The notes: a model not told the origin generated them from the letters alone. Positions 37,066 through 50,030 are shown, counted from the first letter of the stretch. The stretch: DNA of 64,000 bases from Prochilodus magdalenae (GCA_024036415.1 JAMWET010000915.1:248001-312000), one strand, 5' to 3'. Numbers and translations are program-made.

Positions 37066-37719
37066 GGGGGAAAGTTTGTGAACTTAATTGAATGGTGATG
37101 AGCGCTTTTAGCAATTAGTGCCACACATTATAGAATTTGCGGACCTCAGAGAGAATCAGATTTTATGTGTTAAACGATTTTGGATGCTTTGGTCTTCAAG
37201 TGCTCTTAGGTCTGTTCATACAGAGTGTTGTGCAGTTTTCCTAAGCACTACTGCTGTCTTCCATAACTCATGTATATTAAGTGTACATCGTTTCCCATCT
37301 GGCATGTTGATGAGGATTTCTAAATGTTGATTCAGGTCAGAAGATCAGCTAGAAGTAAATAAAGTCATATTTCAAATGATCCCACGCCTGAAATGCCCAT
37401 GCTTAATGTAAAGCTGTATTTGCTTTGAAGTGTCTGAATCTGTGTGGACATGGGAAAGCTGCACTTAGAACAGTTCTTCTGTTGTGTTTCTCTTTGCATA
37501 ATACCATAATGAGAGGCGAATCTGCTCCAAGGTCAGCATCACTGTCCTGAATTCTTTATGAATAGAGCACTGCTGCTTATCCAAGCACGTAATCACTGCA
37601 GGCTGCACTGCTCTGTCTAATATGACTGCCTTTGTATGCGGCTTACTGTAAACCCAGACCACACCAAACTAGCACCGACAAATCCAAACTTAGAAAGCTG
37701 AAGATGAAGATTGATTGTT

Positions 37720-38025
37720 TGTTGTGGAGGAAATTGGTGTTTTTTGGAGAATAATGCTTGGTTGGAGAATAATGGTGTTTGGACAGTGCTAGATGTGGGG
37801 TGAAATGCTAGATGTTGATGAAAAGAATGATGCTGTGGTGGGGAATATTGGTGTTTGGGTGGAAAATGATGCTGTTTGATTTAAAAAAAAGAAGTGTAGT
37901 GTTTTGTGGTGTACTAGTCGTGTTTAGACAATGCTATTTTGCGTGGAGAGTGATGTTTGATTTCAGTGTTTGTTAGAAAGTGGTGGTGCTTGTTGGGGAA
38001 TGTTAAGTTGGTATGTCTTGTGTTT
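37720..38025 (+). repeat. Degenerate tandem repeat, TGGAGAATAATG/TGGTGTTTGG type
   Basis: Loose repeats of ggtgtttgg, gagaataatgctg and ggggaatattggtg over 300 bp. The G+T richness on this strand and variable spacing suggest an old minisatellite. Confidence 0.55.
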
Positions 38026-38029
38026 AGGC

Positions 38030-41000
38030 CTGTGTTTGATTTACAGTGAGTACAGTACAAACTGTCCTCCTTTCTCAGATTCGATCAGAGGTTTTATTAG
38101 TGGCTGCTAAGGGTCAGTAATCAACACCCGGCCATTGGAGCTGTACATCATGGATTTCTCTGTGCTAGTTGATGCTTAAATCTTGTCATCTGGAAACCAG
38201 TTTGGGCACCTTTACTTGGACTGGGAGAGGGTGTGGAATAATGAATATTTACACAAAATTTTACAATAAGTAACGTACACAGTAAATATGAGTTTTCTTC
38301 ACAGGCTATAGTAGACAAAAATAGTCATTTGATTAGTTGAGTACTGATCTATTAATGTGTTAATTTACTGTAAGAACACTACAGAAGGAATAATGGTTGT
38401 TTGCAGTGCAGATTTATTATGGTAGCGTCATGTCTTCCTGAGTATGAGGAGTCTTAACACACTGTTCTGCAGCGCTGTTTAGTTTTACTTGTGACTCCTG
38501 GGGTTTCGTTGTACTCTGACTTGCAAAGGAGTGCATCTCCAAAGACCTTTGTCCTACAGTGTTAGCTTTAATTAAATGGTGTGAATTTTGATCTCGAGGG
38601 GCATAAGCTTTTCTGGCAGTTTTGTGAGGCACTTAAAGGTTTCCTTAAGAGTTTTGGTCCTACTCAAGTTCATTTACATCAAAATTGGAATTGGCTGAGG
38701 TGAAGAATGCCAACAGTGGGCTTTGGAGACTTGGAAAGTTGCTTATCAGTGCTATGTTTATGCATTAGGCTGTTTAAGGCTCCCTTACGTTGGGCTAAGT
38801 TTGAAAACTGTCACAGTACGTGTGTTGACTCATAGTATGAAGCCTGTAATGTAGTTTTTACTTATTAAATCCTTCCTGTTTCTTTGAACTATTTGACATC
38901 GCTTGTTTCTCTTCATCCTAAGAAGGGGTGCCATGATTACTCAATTACAACTTACTCAGCAACTTTATTTAAAACAATAATTATTAAAATGTGCTTTGCT
39001 TGATTAATTATGGTGTATTTATGTTTTTACTACTTGATTGTATGTAGTAAAAGCAGTATATTACTTTGTTGCTGATATAATCAATAGTGACAACAGTTTG
39101 TTGTTGTTGGCCAAATGTCTGCATAATAATGACATTCATGTTGACCTGTGGTGACTGGTGATAAATAAATTGGCATGTAGTAAGCTAGAACTTTGAGACT
39201 TTGAAATAATACATTTCCTGCAATCGTATGTAAAAAAAAAAATAATAATAAAAATAAAAATTCTACAAAAGAAAAATGGTTAGGATGTGAAAAGGTAACA
39301 ATGCTGTATTACAAAGACAGAATATTTTTACAGGGGTGTTGATGGGAACCAGCTGTCCACCCCCAACAGCAGCTCCTTCACAGTCCCCTCGGATATACCC
39401 TTATTTAACCATCAGATATAATAAACGTTGCGCCTTGTGGTTTATGTTAACCCCACCAGTCTTAAAGATTGTCCGCAAACCATTCCACATCAACCCACTC
39501 TAAGTGACTATCTCAGTTATGCTGTTTAAATGCCCCTCAGTTTCTGCTGTAAATGTTTCAAAGCCAGTGAGCCATAAATCCCTGGTGGTCACTGGACTGA
39601 GGACCTGTTGTCCAGTTTCCAGTTAGATATTTCCTCACATGGCCAGATTGTTATTGCGGAGTCCACTTAACCGCATACTCAACAGTGTTTGGATTTCATT
39701 TTGTTTTGCCGTTGATTGAAGCACCGGCTGCCTTTAGAGAGCTGAAACTCTTTAGTAAAACTTGTTGCTGTTTTGTGCACCTGTGCATCCTAACCTGTTC
39801 CCGTCCTGTCCTGTTAGTGATGCATTAGCCGCAGTTCTTCATCTTGCCATGAGAATACCCAATGCTTCGCTATTGATCCTGGCACAGGAGATGGTTAACT
39901 ATTGATCAGATCTGCCTTGGAGCGAAGTTTAGTTTAGTCTGGATCTCCTCTCCTTCTCTGAGCCCGCAGAAGGACGGAGAGGTTTAATGAGGCGATATGC
40001 CGCCCTACGTTTTTGGAAGAACATCAGAATTACACAGCTGTGACTGCAGAGTCTCTCAAGACTGGAAATGACCCTTATGGGATACCAGTATACCAGTAAT
40101 ACAGTAAATGATTCAACAAAATTCCTATAAAAGTAAATGTGAAGATAATTAAGGGATAAAAACACCATTGAGGAAAGTTGGAGAATTCATTCAGTCAATA
40201 TTCTAAATTAGTGCTGTGAGCATTTCTTTCTGTCGAATAAATGAACATGTTCTTATGACAAATGGAATATCCATATAGCAGAGTATGTTGCCCACATAGT
40301 TCTGGGGTGGTTGCTTTAGTCATACACACTTAACATCCCTTAAAATGCATATCAGTGCTGTCCAATTCCAATCTCCAAAAGGAGAGGCCAAAAACCTAAT
40401 TTGTAAAGTTGTTTACACAACGTCAATGAAAACAGCTGCCAACTTCAAATAATGTGCAATCTGTGAGGATAAATCAATAAACAAAAACAGTAGTTGTGAT
40501 TTTATTCGAACCTTTAAACATATGATATGTTTCCTGTATATTTTTTACAATCTCACCTCTTTGTTAAGGTCTTGAACTTTATATTCCTTAAACTGAAGAA
40601 TTAATTTTTCCCCCTTTCTTTTTCATGTCATCCCTCCTGCCATCGCTGGATTTGCCTGATGAAGGTAAGAGGAGTTTTTCTGTCTGTCTGTGAGCAATCA
40701 CCTTGTAGAAACCAATTACCCTGTCCGTATAACTTTCCATTTCCTGCCCATGGTATTTGCTATCATGCTCTCGGGGTTATTCGTCATAGCAGGTTGAATT
40801 TAATGGTGTGCAGTTGCTGCACACAAGCAGTAGGTGGCAGTGTGGTGTAATACTCCTCAGGTCTAAAGCGCCTCAGTGTACAGCCATGACTCTACGAGCT
40901 CAGCTCAGCATTCCTCTTCTCTTTTAGCACCTTGAATAATTGCCCCTCCTCACCCACATTGCATTTATCCTCAGCCACAATTTGTGGTGCCTCGTGTTTG

Positions 41001-42230
41001 CCCTGTAATTGGCATCTTCATGCCAATCAGTGTAGTGGTGTCGTATGTAGAGACGAGCTTAATGTGGGTTGATTAGACAAGGTCACTTGCTGCAGTGCAC
41101 TGAAACCTCAGGTCATGTTGGAACAGCTCCTAGTACACACAGTGACCATTTGGTTTTGCATATTAAAATGCTTATCATTATTAATTACGATTAATAACAT
41201 ATTATATTGTGTGTTCATCACAGTTCGTTGCATTTTCATATTTGCTTAAAATTGGGCTGCAAAGAAGGATTTGTTGCATGTATAAAGCAGTGTGTTTTGT
41301 TGGATGCGTGTTCTTAGCATGTAGTCAGCGGTTCCAGCTGCTCTGTGATGTTAAGTGAATTCTCAGTACAGCAGCAGCTGAAGCTAACGCTGGTTTTATT
41401 AAGAGAGCCTTCAGTGTAAGTGCTCGATATGTGTTCTTTTTGACTGAATGCAAAGGCGTAGCAGTGGTGTGCTGCAGCTGGGCTTCAGCCTGTGGTGTTC
41501 TCATGATGCGGAGGTTGCCTTTTATGTTCTGGGTCCTTGTGCAAAGAAAGTGTGGCATTGAAGCATTCCTCTGACTGAGCCATGCAATGGGTTTGCCACA
41601 ATGGATGAGCGAGCACTGAATGGCCGTTTATAGTTCCTGTAGATTCATGTATATATTATAATATATTCTAATTAATTCAGATGCAACAAAAGAAGCCCTA
41701 CTGCACCTGCATGTATAAGAGTTTTTTTTTTCATATGAATAAATAAATAAGTTAGTTATTTATTAGTTTAAGCTAACAAATGCAGATAGGATATATTGTA
41801 ATGCATTTGTGCTATGTTACATTCTTGTATGGAGGCGGTCTTGTGTTTCCATTTAATAAAAATGATGCATCTACAATAATAGCATTAACGTTTACTCTAG
41901 GTATCAATTCTCTCTATCAGTTATCACTAAATTTCATTAGCGTGATTCAGTCTGAAATAGCCTGATCTCGCCCAAATGGAAAGTCTTATCAATTAAAGTG
42001 AGTTATCCAAACCACTAATGAGCCTCAGATAGGATCTCCAGACTCCAGAACGTGATAAACCGGATGTCGTTTGCTTCTGTGGTGGCTGGCCTTGGCTGTG
42101 GTTCAGTCTGACTGTTAGTTGCGGTGGCATTGTGTTTCTGGTGGCTGCAGTGTTGGACTGTTGTGTTAACCTGAGGCTGTGGGTTACTGATCCGAGGCCA
42201 GGGAGCCATCAGATAACTGAATTTCCCCGC
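38030..42230. other. Anonymous non-coding DNA
   Basis: A fragment with acaggggtgttgatgggaac (about 39333-39352) resembles one end of the palindromic family at 10394. Poly-A occurs near 39230. No exon is recognised; frames such as 40659-40850 and 41325-41558 lack support. Confidence 0.45.
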
Positions 42231-42289
42231 TGAGAGCTCTGTGGTGGCACAGTGGGGACACTGTATTCGTTTATTCGTTCTGTGGCGCA

Positions 42290-42480
42290 GGCCAAGCTAG
42301 CCTAGTGTCCGACACGTGTCCTGGGGCCAAAAGTCACGGGCGCTGTGCGGATTGGAGGCTGGCCTGACTTCAAAAGCGCTCCGAATTTACAAGATGGTGG
42401 CTAAATCCCCTTCTGTTGCTAGCTCTCCCACCATTTTTCGGCCAGATTGTCACTTGCAAAATGGTGGATGGTGGTGAGCA
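42290..42480. promoter_or_regulatory. Possible regulatory patch: E-box palindrome and YY1-like motifs
   Basis: A perfect palindrome gacacgtgtc (42311-42320) contains the E-box CACGTG. Within the next 160 bp are caagatggtgg, cccaccattt (its inverse) and caaaatggtgg, resembling YY1-type cores in both orientations. Function is inferred only from motif clustering. Confidence 0.2.
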
Positions 42481-42484
42481 TGGG

Positions 42485-44000
42485 TATGCAGACTGTGCAG
42501 GAGATGGAAATCATAGGAATGAGTAGTTTGTGCACTCAATGACTGAAATTGGGAGCCTTTTTTTTTCCTCCCACAAATACATGCATTTGGGTTGTCATGA
42601 ATGAGAATGCATTAATCTAAATTGGCTTTGTTTGGCTCCAGTACAGTTATATTAAGGTGTGTCTATGGGACTTTTGTACCAGATACTACAGACACGTAGT
42701 GCAGAATATATACTACTATACTACGGTTTAATCACATTGTTTGTAGTGAACCTCCCATCCAAATACTTGAGTATCAGAGCATCATCTGGTTTCGTTCTGA
42801 TATCTTTTACTTTTATATTACAATGTGAAGGTTAAGCCAACCAAAGGCTTTTCCTCTGTGGTCCAGACCATGAGTTCTGCACCATGGAAAAAGCCCACTC
42901 TGATCTGTTTTAAATGAAGTGCTGTAGTCAAAAATAAAGTCCAGTCGTTTCAAAGCAGAAACATACTGTATCATTATTGGGCGAGACTAAGTTTCAGTAG
43001 TGCTACTGTCCCTGCTTGGCATAAATACTTACTGGGGAGGAGCATGCTCATTAGAGGTAAATGTTCAGCATGAGCCGTCCGCAGATATTCTGCCTGTGCT
43101 TTGTAGACAGATGCAGTCAGGTCAGGTGTGCGTTTCATTCGCTGCCGTTTCAAAGCCCATACTTGCTTTCCTGTCAGATCCAATATTCACAGTGAAACGG
43201 GCCAGGTGAACCACCATGCTTTCATGCCTTCAAAAAGCTCCTCTTCAAACCCTGGAGGTTGTTTGTCGTTGTAGTAGTCATATCTCACGGCTCTCCCTGT
43301 CTTTGAACTTTTCCAGCCAAACTCGGGGTGGTACGGCTCGAATTCTTTGAGTCTTTACTGCGACAAAGGCAAACCAAGGACGTTTGATGTCTCACTTCTG
43401 GCTGCTACGGGAAAAGCCTAGTCGCTGGGTTTTGCTTTTGACCTCAGTTTCGAGGAAAAACCTTTGCCCTTTGTCTCACAAATCTGATCTGCATGTATCC
43501 ATACTGACTGAATGATGTTTAAAATAGTTTGATGCTGTGCACACTGTCCTTAGCATTTCCATTTTATCATCCTATTTCTGATTTGTGTATGAAAAAAGAA
43601 GGGATATCAGGAAGTGCTTGTTTGGGAAAGTTCCCGATGTTAGGTAGAAGGCTCAGACTCAGAAGGTATTATATTATCCGTCCCCTTCTCGTGGGTTTTT
43701 GTCTCGTGTTTGCACTTTGGTAAAGTCGGTTTCCAAAAGGTGATGGAAAAATGCCCCAGCCTGCTGATTGATGTGAAAGAATCATGGAGCAAGAGGCTGC
43801 TTTTCCACCCTGAAGGCATGTGCTAACGCTACCTACCAGGGTAGTGTACTCCTTACATCACCTTGGAGCGACATGAATAAGCTTGTTGTCTGAACTCTGA
43901 TGTTATATTTCCCGAACTCTCCTGTAGTGTTGCTTCTATCAGCCTCCTCTGAACAAAATGTGTCTCCTTCACGTCACCATACTTTCATTCACTGTCACTA
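42485..44000. other. Anonymous non-coding DNA
   Basis: No gene or repeat recognised. Confidence 0.5.
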
Positions 44001-44003
44001 TGA

Positions 44004-44060
44004 GGACCAGCTACATTAAGCATGCATTGTATCTGCAGTAGAAATCGAGGTAGCTGGTCC
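44004..44060. repeat. 11-bp perfect inverted repeat
   Basis: ggaccagctac (44004-44014) and gtagctggtcc (44050-44060) flank a 35-nt loop. It could be a small hairpin or the remnant of a palindromic transposon. Confidence 0.8.
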
Positions 44061-44239
44061 CAAAAGTCAGTCATAGCATATGGTGGTGAAGTAGCTTAAG
44101 AAAATGATCTTCTAAGTGAGCTGTAAGAGGGTTTTGCTGTGTGTTTGCTGTAAGCCTGCCTCAGATGAAAAGTGATCTGGAGGTACTGCAATGTTCTTTT
44201 ATAATTGAGTATTAACTATCAGGAAGCACCGACACAAAC

Positions 44240-44540
44240 GCAACAGGTCAGACGTCTCGTCCTGCGGTAATCCATCCCATGCAGCTTGCAGTGGGGTGGA
44301 GGTGGAGTGACACCAGGCATTCTGAACGTGTGACGCATGACCACATGCCATTCGTCTTGGCACCTACCACGGTGCCCCCACACACGGATTCGTTGGCCAA
44401 GACAAAAGCGGGACTCGTTACTGAAGATGACCCACCACTATCATGGAGTTGCATGTAGTCCTGCCTCATGTAGCCGTTTGTTAATGGAGCTGGCATCAAG
44501 AGGACTCATTGAGGGCATTGCTGTTCGCTCGACGTCCGCA
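44240..44540 (-). pseudogene. Tc1/mariner-type transposase remnant
   Basis: Read on the minus strand, one frame gives FSNESRFCLGQRIRVWGHRG, which resembles the 'FSDESRF...RVWxxxG' block around the second catalytic Asp of Tc1/mariner DDE transposases; here Asp is replaced by Asn. Upstream residues show an R-x-L-type region, but the frame changes twice within 300 bp and contains stops. No N-terminal helix-turn-helix or final catalytic Asp/Glu is found. It is a dead, short fragment. The neighbouring 20-bp minisatellite may have expanded inside or beside it. The family match is from memory of motif shape, so confidence is moderate. Confidence 0.45.
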
Positions 44541-44631
44541 ATCGTGGCTGTTGTCAAGTACAGTGATAAGACCAGTACTTGCTTATGCCACATGCACAGT
44601 CGAGCTTGAATTATTTGCATGTCTCACAGTG

Positions 44632-44942
44632 TCAGACCTGTCCAGGAGATTTCAGACCTGTCCAGGAGAGTTCAGACCTGTCCAGGAGAGTTCAGACCTG
44701 TCCAGGAGAGTTCAGACCTGTCCAGGAGAGTTCAGACTTGTCCAGGAGAGTTCAGACCTGTCCAGGAGGTTTCAGACCTGTCCAGGAGGTTTCAGACCTG
44801 TCCAGGAGAGTTCAGACCTGTCCAGGAGAGTTCAGACTTGTCCAGGAGAGTTCAGACCTGTCCAGGAGAGTTCAGACCTGTCCAGGAGGTTTCAGACCTG
44901 TCCAGGAAGTTTCAGACCTGTCCAGGAGAGTTCAGACCTGTC
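44632..44942 (+). repeat. 20-bp minisatellite, about 15.5 copies
   Basis: Head-to-tail units of ttcagacctgtccaggagag with rare variants (ggt for gag, cttg for cctg, gaag for gagg). Twenty is not a multiple of three and the unit has no stop in any plus frame, so all three frames remain open and each gives the same 20-residue cycle shifted (SDLSRRVQTCPGEFRPVQES). Three long overlapping frames here are therefore artefacts of the array. Confidence 0.97.
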
Positions 44943-45175
44943 GACTGATTCCTTCTGGGAGCAGCTGTTTGTGCAACTATTCTTTGATGAGTGTATCTGG
45001 CCAGTATCGGCTCAGAACAGAGTCGATAGTGAATATTGGCCAACACTGCTTACTATGAGGGCAACGCATGAAAGCAGCATCAAAGCCTTTACCCGTCCTA
45101 CGTCAGACACACCCTCAGGTTTCTCCTTGACCTGAAGAGCCACCATTGCTGCATCTTTCTTAATCCATTGCAAGC

Positions 45176-45409
45176 ATGTCGCCCATCAAAGACAGCAGCG
45201 CCAGTGATCCTCTCATTCATCCAGAGCTGAGTTCCCCCAGCTCGGGCGCCACAGGAATATCAATGAGAAACAGGTGGACTTCAAACAGACCCAGCTTCAG
45301 CGAGGTTTTCCACGCTCCGCCAGAGCCTTTCCACACTTCAGCACCAGCTTTTGTCATAAGGAAGAGCAGGACTGGGGGAGGGCTAAGGGGGGTGGGGAAA
45401 GGAGGATAG
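45176..45409 (+). other. Low-confidence coding-like segment
   Basis: A 77-codon frame starting MSPIKDSSASDPLIHPELSS uses GC-rich third positions more than its surroundings. It is preceded by a pyrimidine-rich stretch and AG (ctttcttaatccattgcaag) and includes agaaacag|gtggac as a possible donor near 45270. I recognise no family. It may be an unrecognised exon or simply a GC-rich patch. Confidence 0.15.
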
Positions 45410-45816
45410 CTGAGTTCCGTACAGTTAAATAGTGCAGGGCTTTTTTGTGCCTACATCGCGTGGAAGAGACTGCAGTAATCGTGTTAAGCACATTTTCTTG
45501 CTGTGGTATAAATTTTCCTATTCAGTTTTCTTTCGGTAGGATTTCCTACAGCACATATACAGTAGGTGGTTCTCCAGCTGGTGTTTGTTTGGTCTGCTCT
45601 TGCCTAACCCTCAGTAAACACAGGCCCCCTGTACTGAAAAGACTACTTGCTTTTTCAGCTTTTCCTGTGTCTCTGTGCCCTGTACATATTTAGCTCTGGC
45701 ACTGAGGGCCTCAAACCTGACGATCTAGCAGTATTATGATGATTTTTGGCTTGTAGTCGAATAATTGTTATATATTACAGTAAAGACGAGTTGGTCCGAA
45801 TTATATGACTAAATAC

Positions 45817-45819
<3 letters not shown>

Positions 45820-45893
<74 letters not shown>
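45820..45893. repeat. (AT)n microsatellite
   Basis: About 37 uninterrupted AT units followed by acacatacatac. The Ile-Tyr repeat frame across it is not a protein. Confidence 0.97.
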
Positions 45894-45899
<6 letters not shown>

Positions 45900-45900
<1 letters not shown>

Positions 45901-46930
45901 CATACATTTGGAGGAGAGAGAAACGGCATTCTATCCACTAGTCCTTGCCAGACTGACATCGTAATTTTACTAAAAACATATCAAATGTGTTTCAGTGTTG
46001 ACAAATATTTCATCACGCTGGCCTGGTCAGGATAGCATGCCTCAAAGGTCTATTATTAAAGCTACTATACTTTATATTAAAGATTCACTCAGCATCTCAA
46101 TCCCCAACAAGCTGTAGAGTTGGCTGCACAACACAGATACTACAGAGAACAGTCCTGATTGGATAATCCTACTTGATGGCATTTCAACATTTTTTTCCCT
46201 TTTGTTTCCAACCACATGATGTATTACTTAGACTATTTCTTAATTGAAACCAACAAATTGCAGACATGTGATTACATAACATTGTTGTATTGCATTACAT
46301 CATTTCTTACATTATAAGTATTAATGTTTATTTTTTTCTGTAACAAAACAAAGCGGGTTGTCTGGGATAATAAAGTAAATTGAATGAATATGAACTATTT
46401 AAATATGTATGTTAGTGTATTAAATAAAGCGATATGTGTTGTATAACACTGCCTAAATGAACGGGCTTGCGTATTAGAGTTAAAAGTAACAATAACAAAC
46501 TCATACACACTCCTCCTTTAATTTACGATGTTATTAAAGCACTATTAGAGGATAGCCGCCCTACTTAGGAGGCAGTTGTAGTGGTAAAAGCATTATTATG
46601 CTGAAGCGAGTCAATGAAGTCCAACTTTAGCTCCAGTATGAGCCAGATTGGGTCCTACATCAACTTGCTGTTTGACTCCTGTGTTTGCTTCCCTCGAGGC
46701 AGCATTTTATTATTGAGCAAAGCACACTGAGTGAATGTGCCTGCACAAGCCGGCTCTGAAAGAGTTTCTCTGGGAAGTGTTTTACATTATATGAACTCGA
46801 AAGCCATTGCAGTGCTGCCTCTAGATACGTTTAATAGCTCGTAAATAACCAACTAGGCTCAAGAAACTGAAGACGTTTGTATGAGTAAAACTTAGTTATG
46901 TTTGAAGAAGGCATCATACAAATGAAACTA
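45900..46930. other. Anonymous non-coding DNA
   Basis: Nothing recognised. Confidence 0.5.
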
Positions 46931-46933
46931 CTA

Positions 46934-46960
46934 CTTATTATTATTATTATTATTATTATT
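46934..46960 (+). repeat. (TTA)n microsatellite
   Basis: About nine perfect tta/att trinucleotides. Confidence 0.93.
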
Positions 46961-47286
46961 TAAATGTCAAAGCCATTTATTTATAATTCAGTACAACATG
47001 GTTTAATTAAACCCAGATTAAAGCAGGCAATCAAAACATACTTTTTACATGGTCCTGGCTTAGTTAGACAGATTTAGGGAACTAATTTGGTTTGTTATAT
47101 TAACGTAGTTAGTGACAGTGGAAATCGCACAATACAATCAACAGTACAGTTCCTTTGCCGGTTTTTGGTACGGCAATCTCTGCACACACTCCCTCCTAAA
47201 TGCCCTATATCTATTTATATTTTATTATTCTACCGTTCTGTACCACTGTTTACACATTTTGCACTGCCAAATTATTTATATTACTA

Positions 47287-47288
47287 CG

Positions 47289-47341
<53 letters not shown>
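47287..47341 (+). repeat. (CTAT)n microsatellite
   Basis: About 13 perfect tetramers. The preceding 150 bp, including tttgcactgccaaattattt, has the look of a LINE-like 3' end, but I cannot assign a family. Ile-Tyr-Leu-Ser repeat frames here are artefacts. Confidence 0.96.
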
Positions 47342-47343
<2 letters not shown>

Positions 47344-47399
47344 GGCAAAAGAGCATGCGTGAAATATTACTGTTGAGTAAAAATAATGATTAAAATAAT

Positions 47400-48955
47400 T
47401 ATTTTTTAACAGTAATTGTTATGCAAATATCAGTGGGTTTCAGCTTGTCCATCACACTACTGCTATTCTGTACTATTCACATCAGCAGTGAACCTGTTTT
47501 AGGGTAATTATGTCTATATTAGATGTGGATGGCTTAGATTGTACCACAAAACAAGCTCAACATATCCTGGGATTCTTAAAGAAAGCTGTTTTACGAAAGC
47601 TAAGCATCAGCTAAGTATCAACTAAGCCTTAAGGCTGCGTCATAAAAGTAGATGCCAATTAGTGAAGTGAACTCAGGTTTCAGCCCTGTATGTTCATGTT
47701 TTTGTGGTAAAGAAAGCTGCTTCGTTTGCCTGCTGTCTTCAGGCTGAAAAACTCATTTGAAGACCCAAGTTTAGGAGACCCTGAAGAACCTGCACTCCTG
47801 AGCTAAACAGCAACTGAATCAGCTATGTTCAAAGTTAAGCCAGAGTTAAAGGAGCAACACAACCTGTCAAATGGATACTCCAAACAGTAGAGGCTTACAT
47901 ACCCTGAGAAAGTTGTCCACCACTGTTGTGACGAATGCCGTTCCTCTTCTTCAGTGTTAACCGTCACAGCTTTTTACTTGTTTACTTCTACTGCCTAGAA
48001 AAACTGTAGTGAATTCAGCATCAAGCTTCATCTCTTTTCCCCTTTTTACCAATAGAGTCTCCTGTGGTGGAAAGTAGTCATTATAAATTCTTGCTTTGCT
48101 TCCGTTTATATTAATTCTTTATTTATTTATTTGATTATTTTGCTTGTTAGAGCAGCGTCAGTAACAATAATTGCTGATAACTAAAAGCTTTAGCCAACAT
48201 TGCATGTACCTTGTCTGTTCTTAAATTATCTACCCGGGATCAAAAGCTTCAACATGATTGACAAGAGGTCACAAAACACAGTCTGAGAAGTTTTATTTTA
48301 TCCATATTGAACTGATGGTATCTTAAACAGAATGAGCTGCAGTTAGCTGGTTAACATAGCATGCTAACTTCATTAGGTATCTCTACAAAACGATAAGTAG
48401 ATATCCTGGACAAAAGTACTGTGAATGTTTTTAAACTTTTTGTTTTTAATGTGTTTTTGGATGTTTTAAACTGTAAATCTTAGGTATTGCTGCATTAAAT
48501 CCATTTTTTAAAAACTTAACTTGCTGCTTGATGTCGTAGTCTGCTGGTCCTAGATCAGTGTAACTGCATTAGCAAAGTGGATAGTGATATTAACGTCTTG
48601 AATGCCTTCCATCACAGCATCAACAAAGGCCTAACTACGTCCTGATATGATTAGCCTGACATCATTATCTTTTTCCCTCATTAGCTTTCATATGTTTATG
48701 TACCATGTCCATAATGATGAATCGTTGTGTCAGGACTGAGAAGCCTTAAACAGACAGGCAAATAAGGAAACTAACACTCATACCATGTACAAATATAGAT
48801 TTCTGTTTGGTTCTTGGATTGGACATCTCTAAAAATGTAATAATGAGAAGTTTTTGGATGTCCTTTGTATTGTTTAAGGCTTATTACAATTGTATACCAA
48901 ACTGAAAGATTATTTATTGGTTCTTCTGTGGTTTGTTTCCAGTTAACATGCTTTA
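47400..48955. other. Anonymous non-coding DNA
   Basis: No gene or repeat recognised. Confidence 0.5.
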
Positions 48956-48958
48956 ATT

Positions 48959-49043
<85 letters not shown>
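48959..49043 (+). repeat. Compound (TG)n(TA)n microsatellite
   Basis: A short TA run, about 12 TG units (48967-48990), then about 26 TA units. Both halves are alternating purine-pyrimidine tracts, which favour Z-DNA or cruciform structure. Confidence 0.97.
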
Positions 49044-49046
<3 letters not shown>

Positions 49047-49049
49047 GCA

Positions 49050-50030
49050 CTGAGTGCCCAGATACTCTCGCAAAGTAAGGCTGATTTTCACAAATCAAAT
49101 TCAGTTTGTTTACATTTGGCAGTGTATGAAATGCACATTGATTTTTCTGTAGATTTCCCGAGATGTGTTCTCATATCTCAAACTGTTGTCAGTGCCTGCT
49201 TTTGCGCCCTGAGTTCCATATCCTCACATTTAGCAGGTGTTCGATAGGACACTGCTTTTTCATTTGTTCTAAACTCTCCAGGAAGCATTTCAAGCACGCT
49301 TGAAAGCTCTCAGCTCCGGTTTCTGGTTTCTTCCCCTAAGGTGCCAGTTTTAAATTGTCACGATCTATACAATGCTAACCTGTTCCTCCAATGTTGTTGG
49401 GTGTCTGAAGGTTGCTTCTTTAGCTTTAGTAATGGAGCTACAAGTCCAGTGGACGACAGAACAATGTGTCGTACGGTGTCAGAAGCCACATAATCAGGTC
49501 TATTACAGAATGCTTGACGTGGGACGATGCTAATTGGTGCTGTAAAAGCTGACGTAGTAGCTTACTTGCTACATTAGCCTTGTAGCTCCAGGGCTAAATC
49601 TAAAGAAGCAAACATGTTGGGACAGGCTAACTGTATTTGGAGAAAGGGAGAGGCCTTTTTGCTGGCCCCCTTTATCGCTGAAGCAGTATTCAGTCACCAG
49701 TCTGTGTATCTTGTAGAACTGAAAAGGCCACTTGCTCAGCAGGCAGAGAATCTGGAGGAGCAGAGCTGAAGCCTTCTCCGGCCCCCCTGAGCTCAGATGC
49801 AGAATATGAAGGGAACATGCTGATCAAAATCCTCCTGAAGTCTGAAGGCTCTGCTGGGCTCCAGCTGCTGTTGGGTTTCTTCTTTAGGTTTCTCCCCCCA
49901 TCCACCACATTTATTTATATTTTATTTGGGTGTGGAGTTCCTCTGCTGGACCAGAACAAAAGCTCAGCCTGTCAGCAGCTGCAGGGCCCAAACTTCTCTC
50001 ATAGGCATTGGGTATTGGGTATATAATGCT
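49050..50030. other. Anonymous non-coding DNA
   Basis: No gene recognised. The minus-strand frame at 49690-49908 and plus-strand frame at 49817-50026 overlap and lack support. Confidence 0.45.

Noticed and set aside
44632..44942. CRISPR-like array
   Set aside because: The repeats are contiguous with no unique spacers and the genome is eukaryotic.
44509..45135. 208-codon frame and two other overlapping frames
   Set aside because: All three plus frames are open because of the 20-bp tandem unit; the non-repeat parts have no coding support.
47087..47393. Two overlapping Ile-Tyr-Leu-Ser-rich frames
   Set aside because: They are produced by the CTAT microsatellite.
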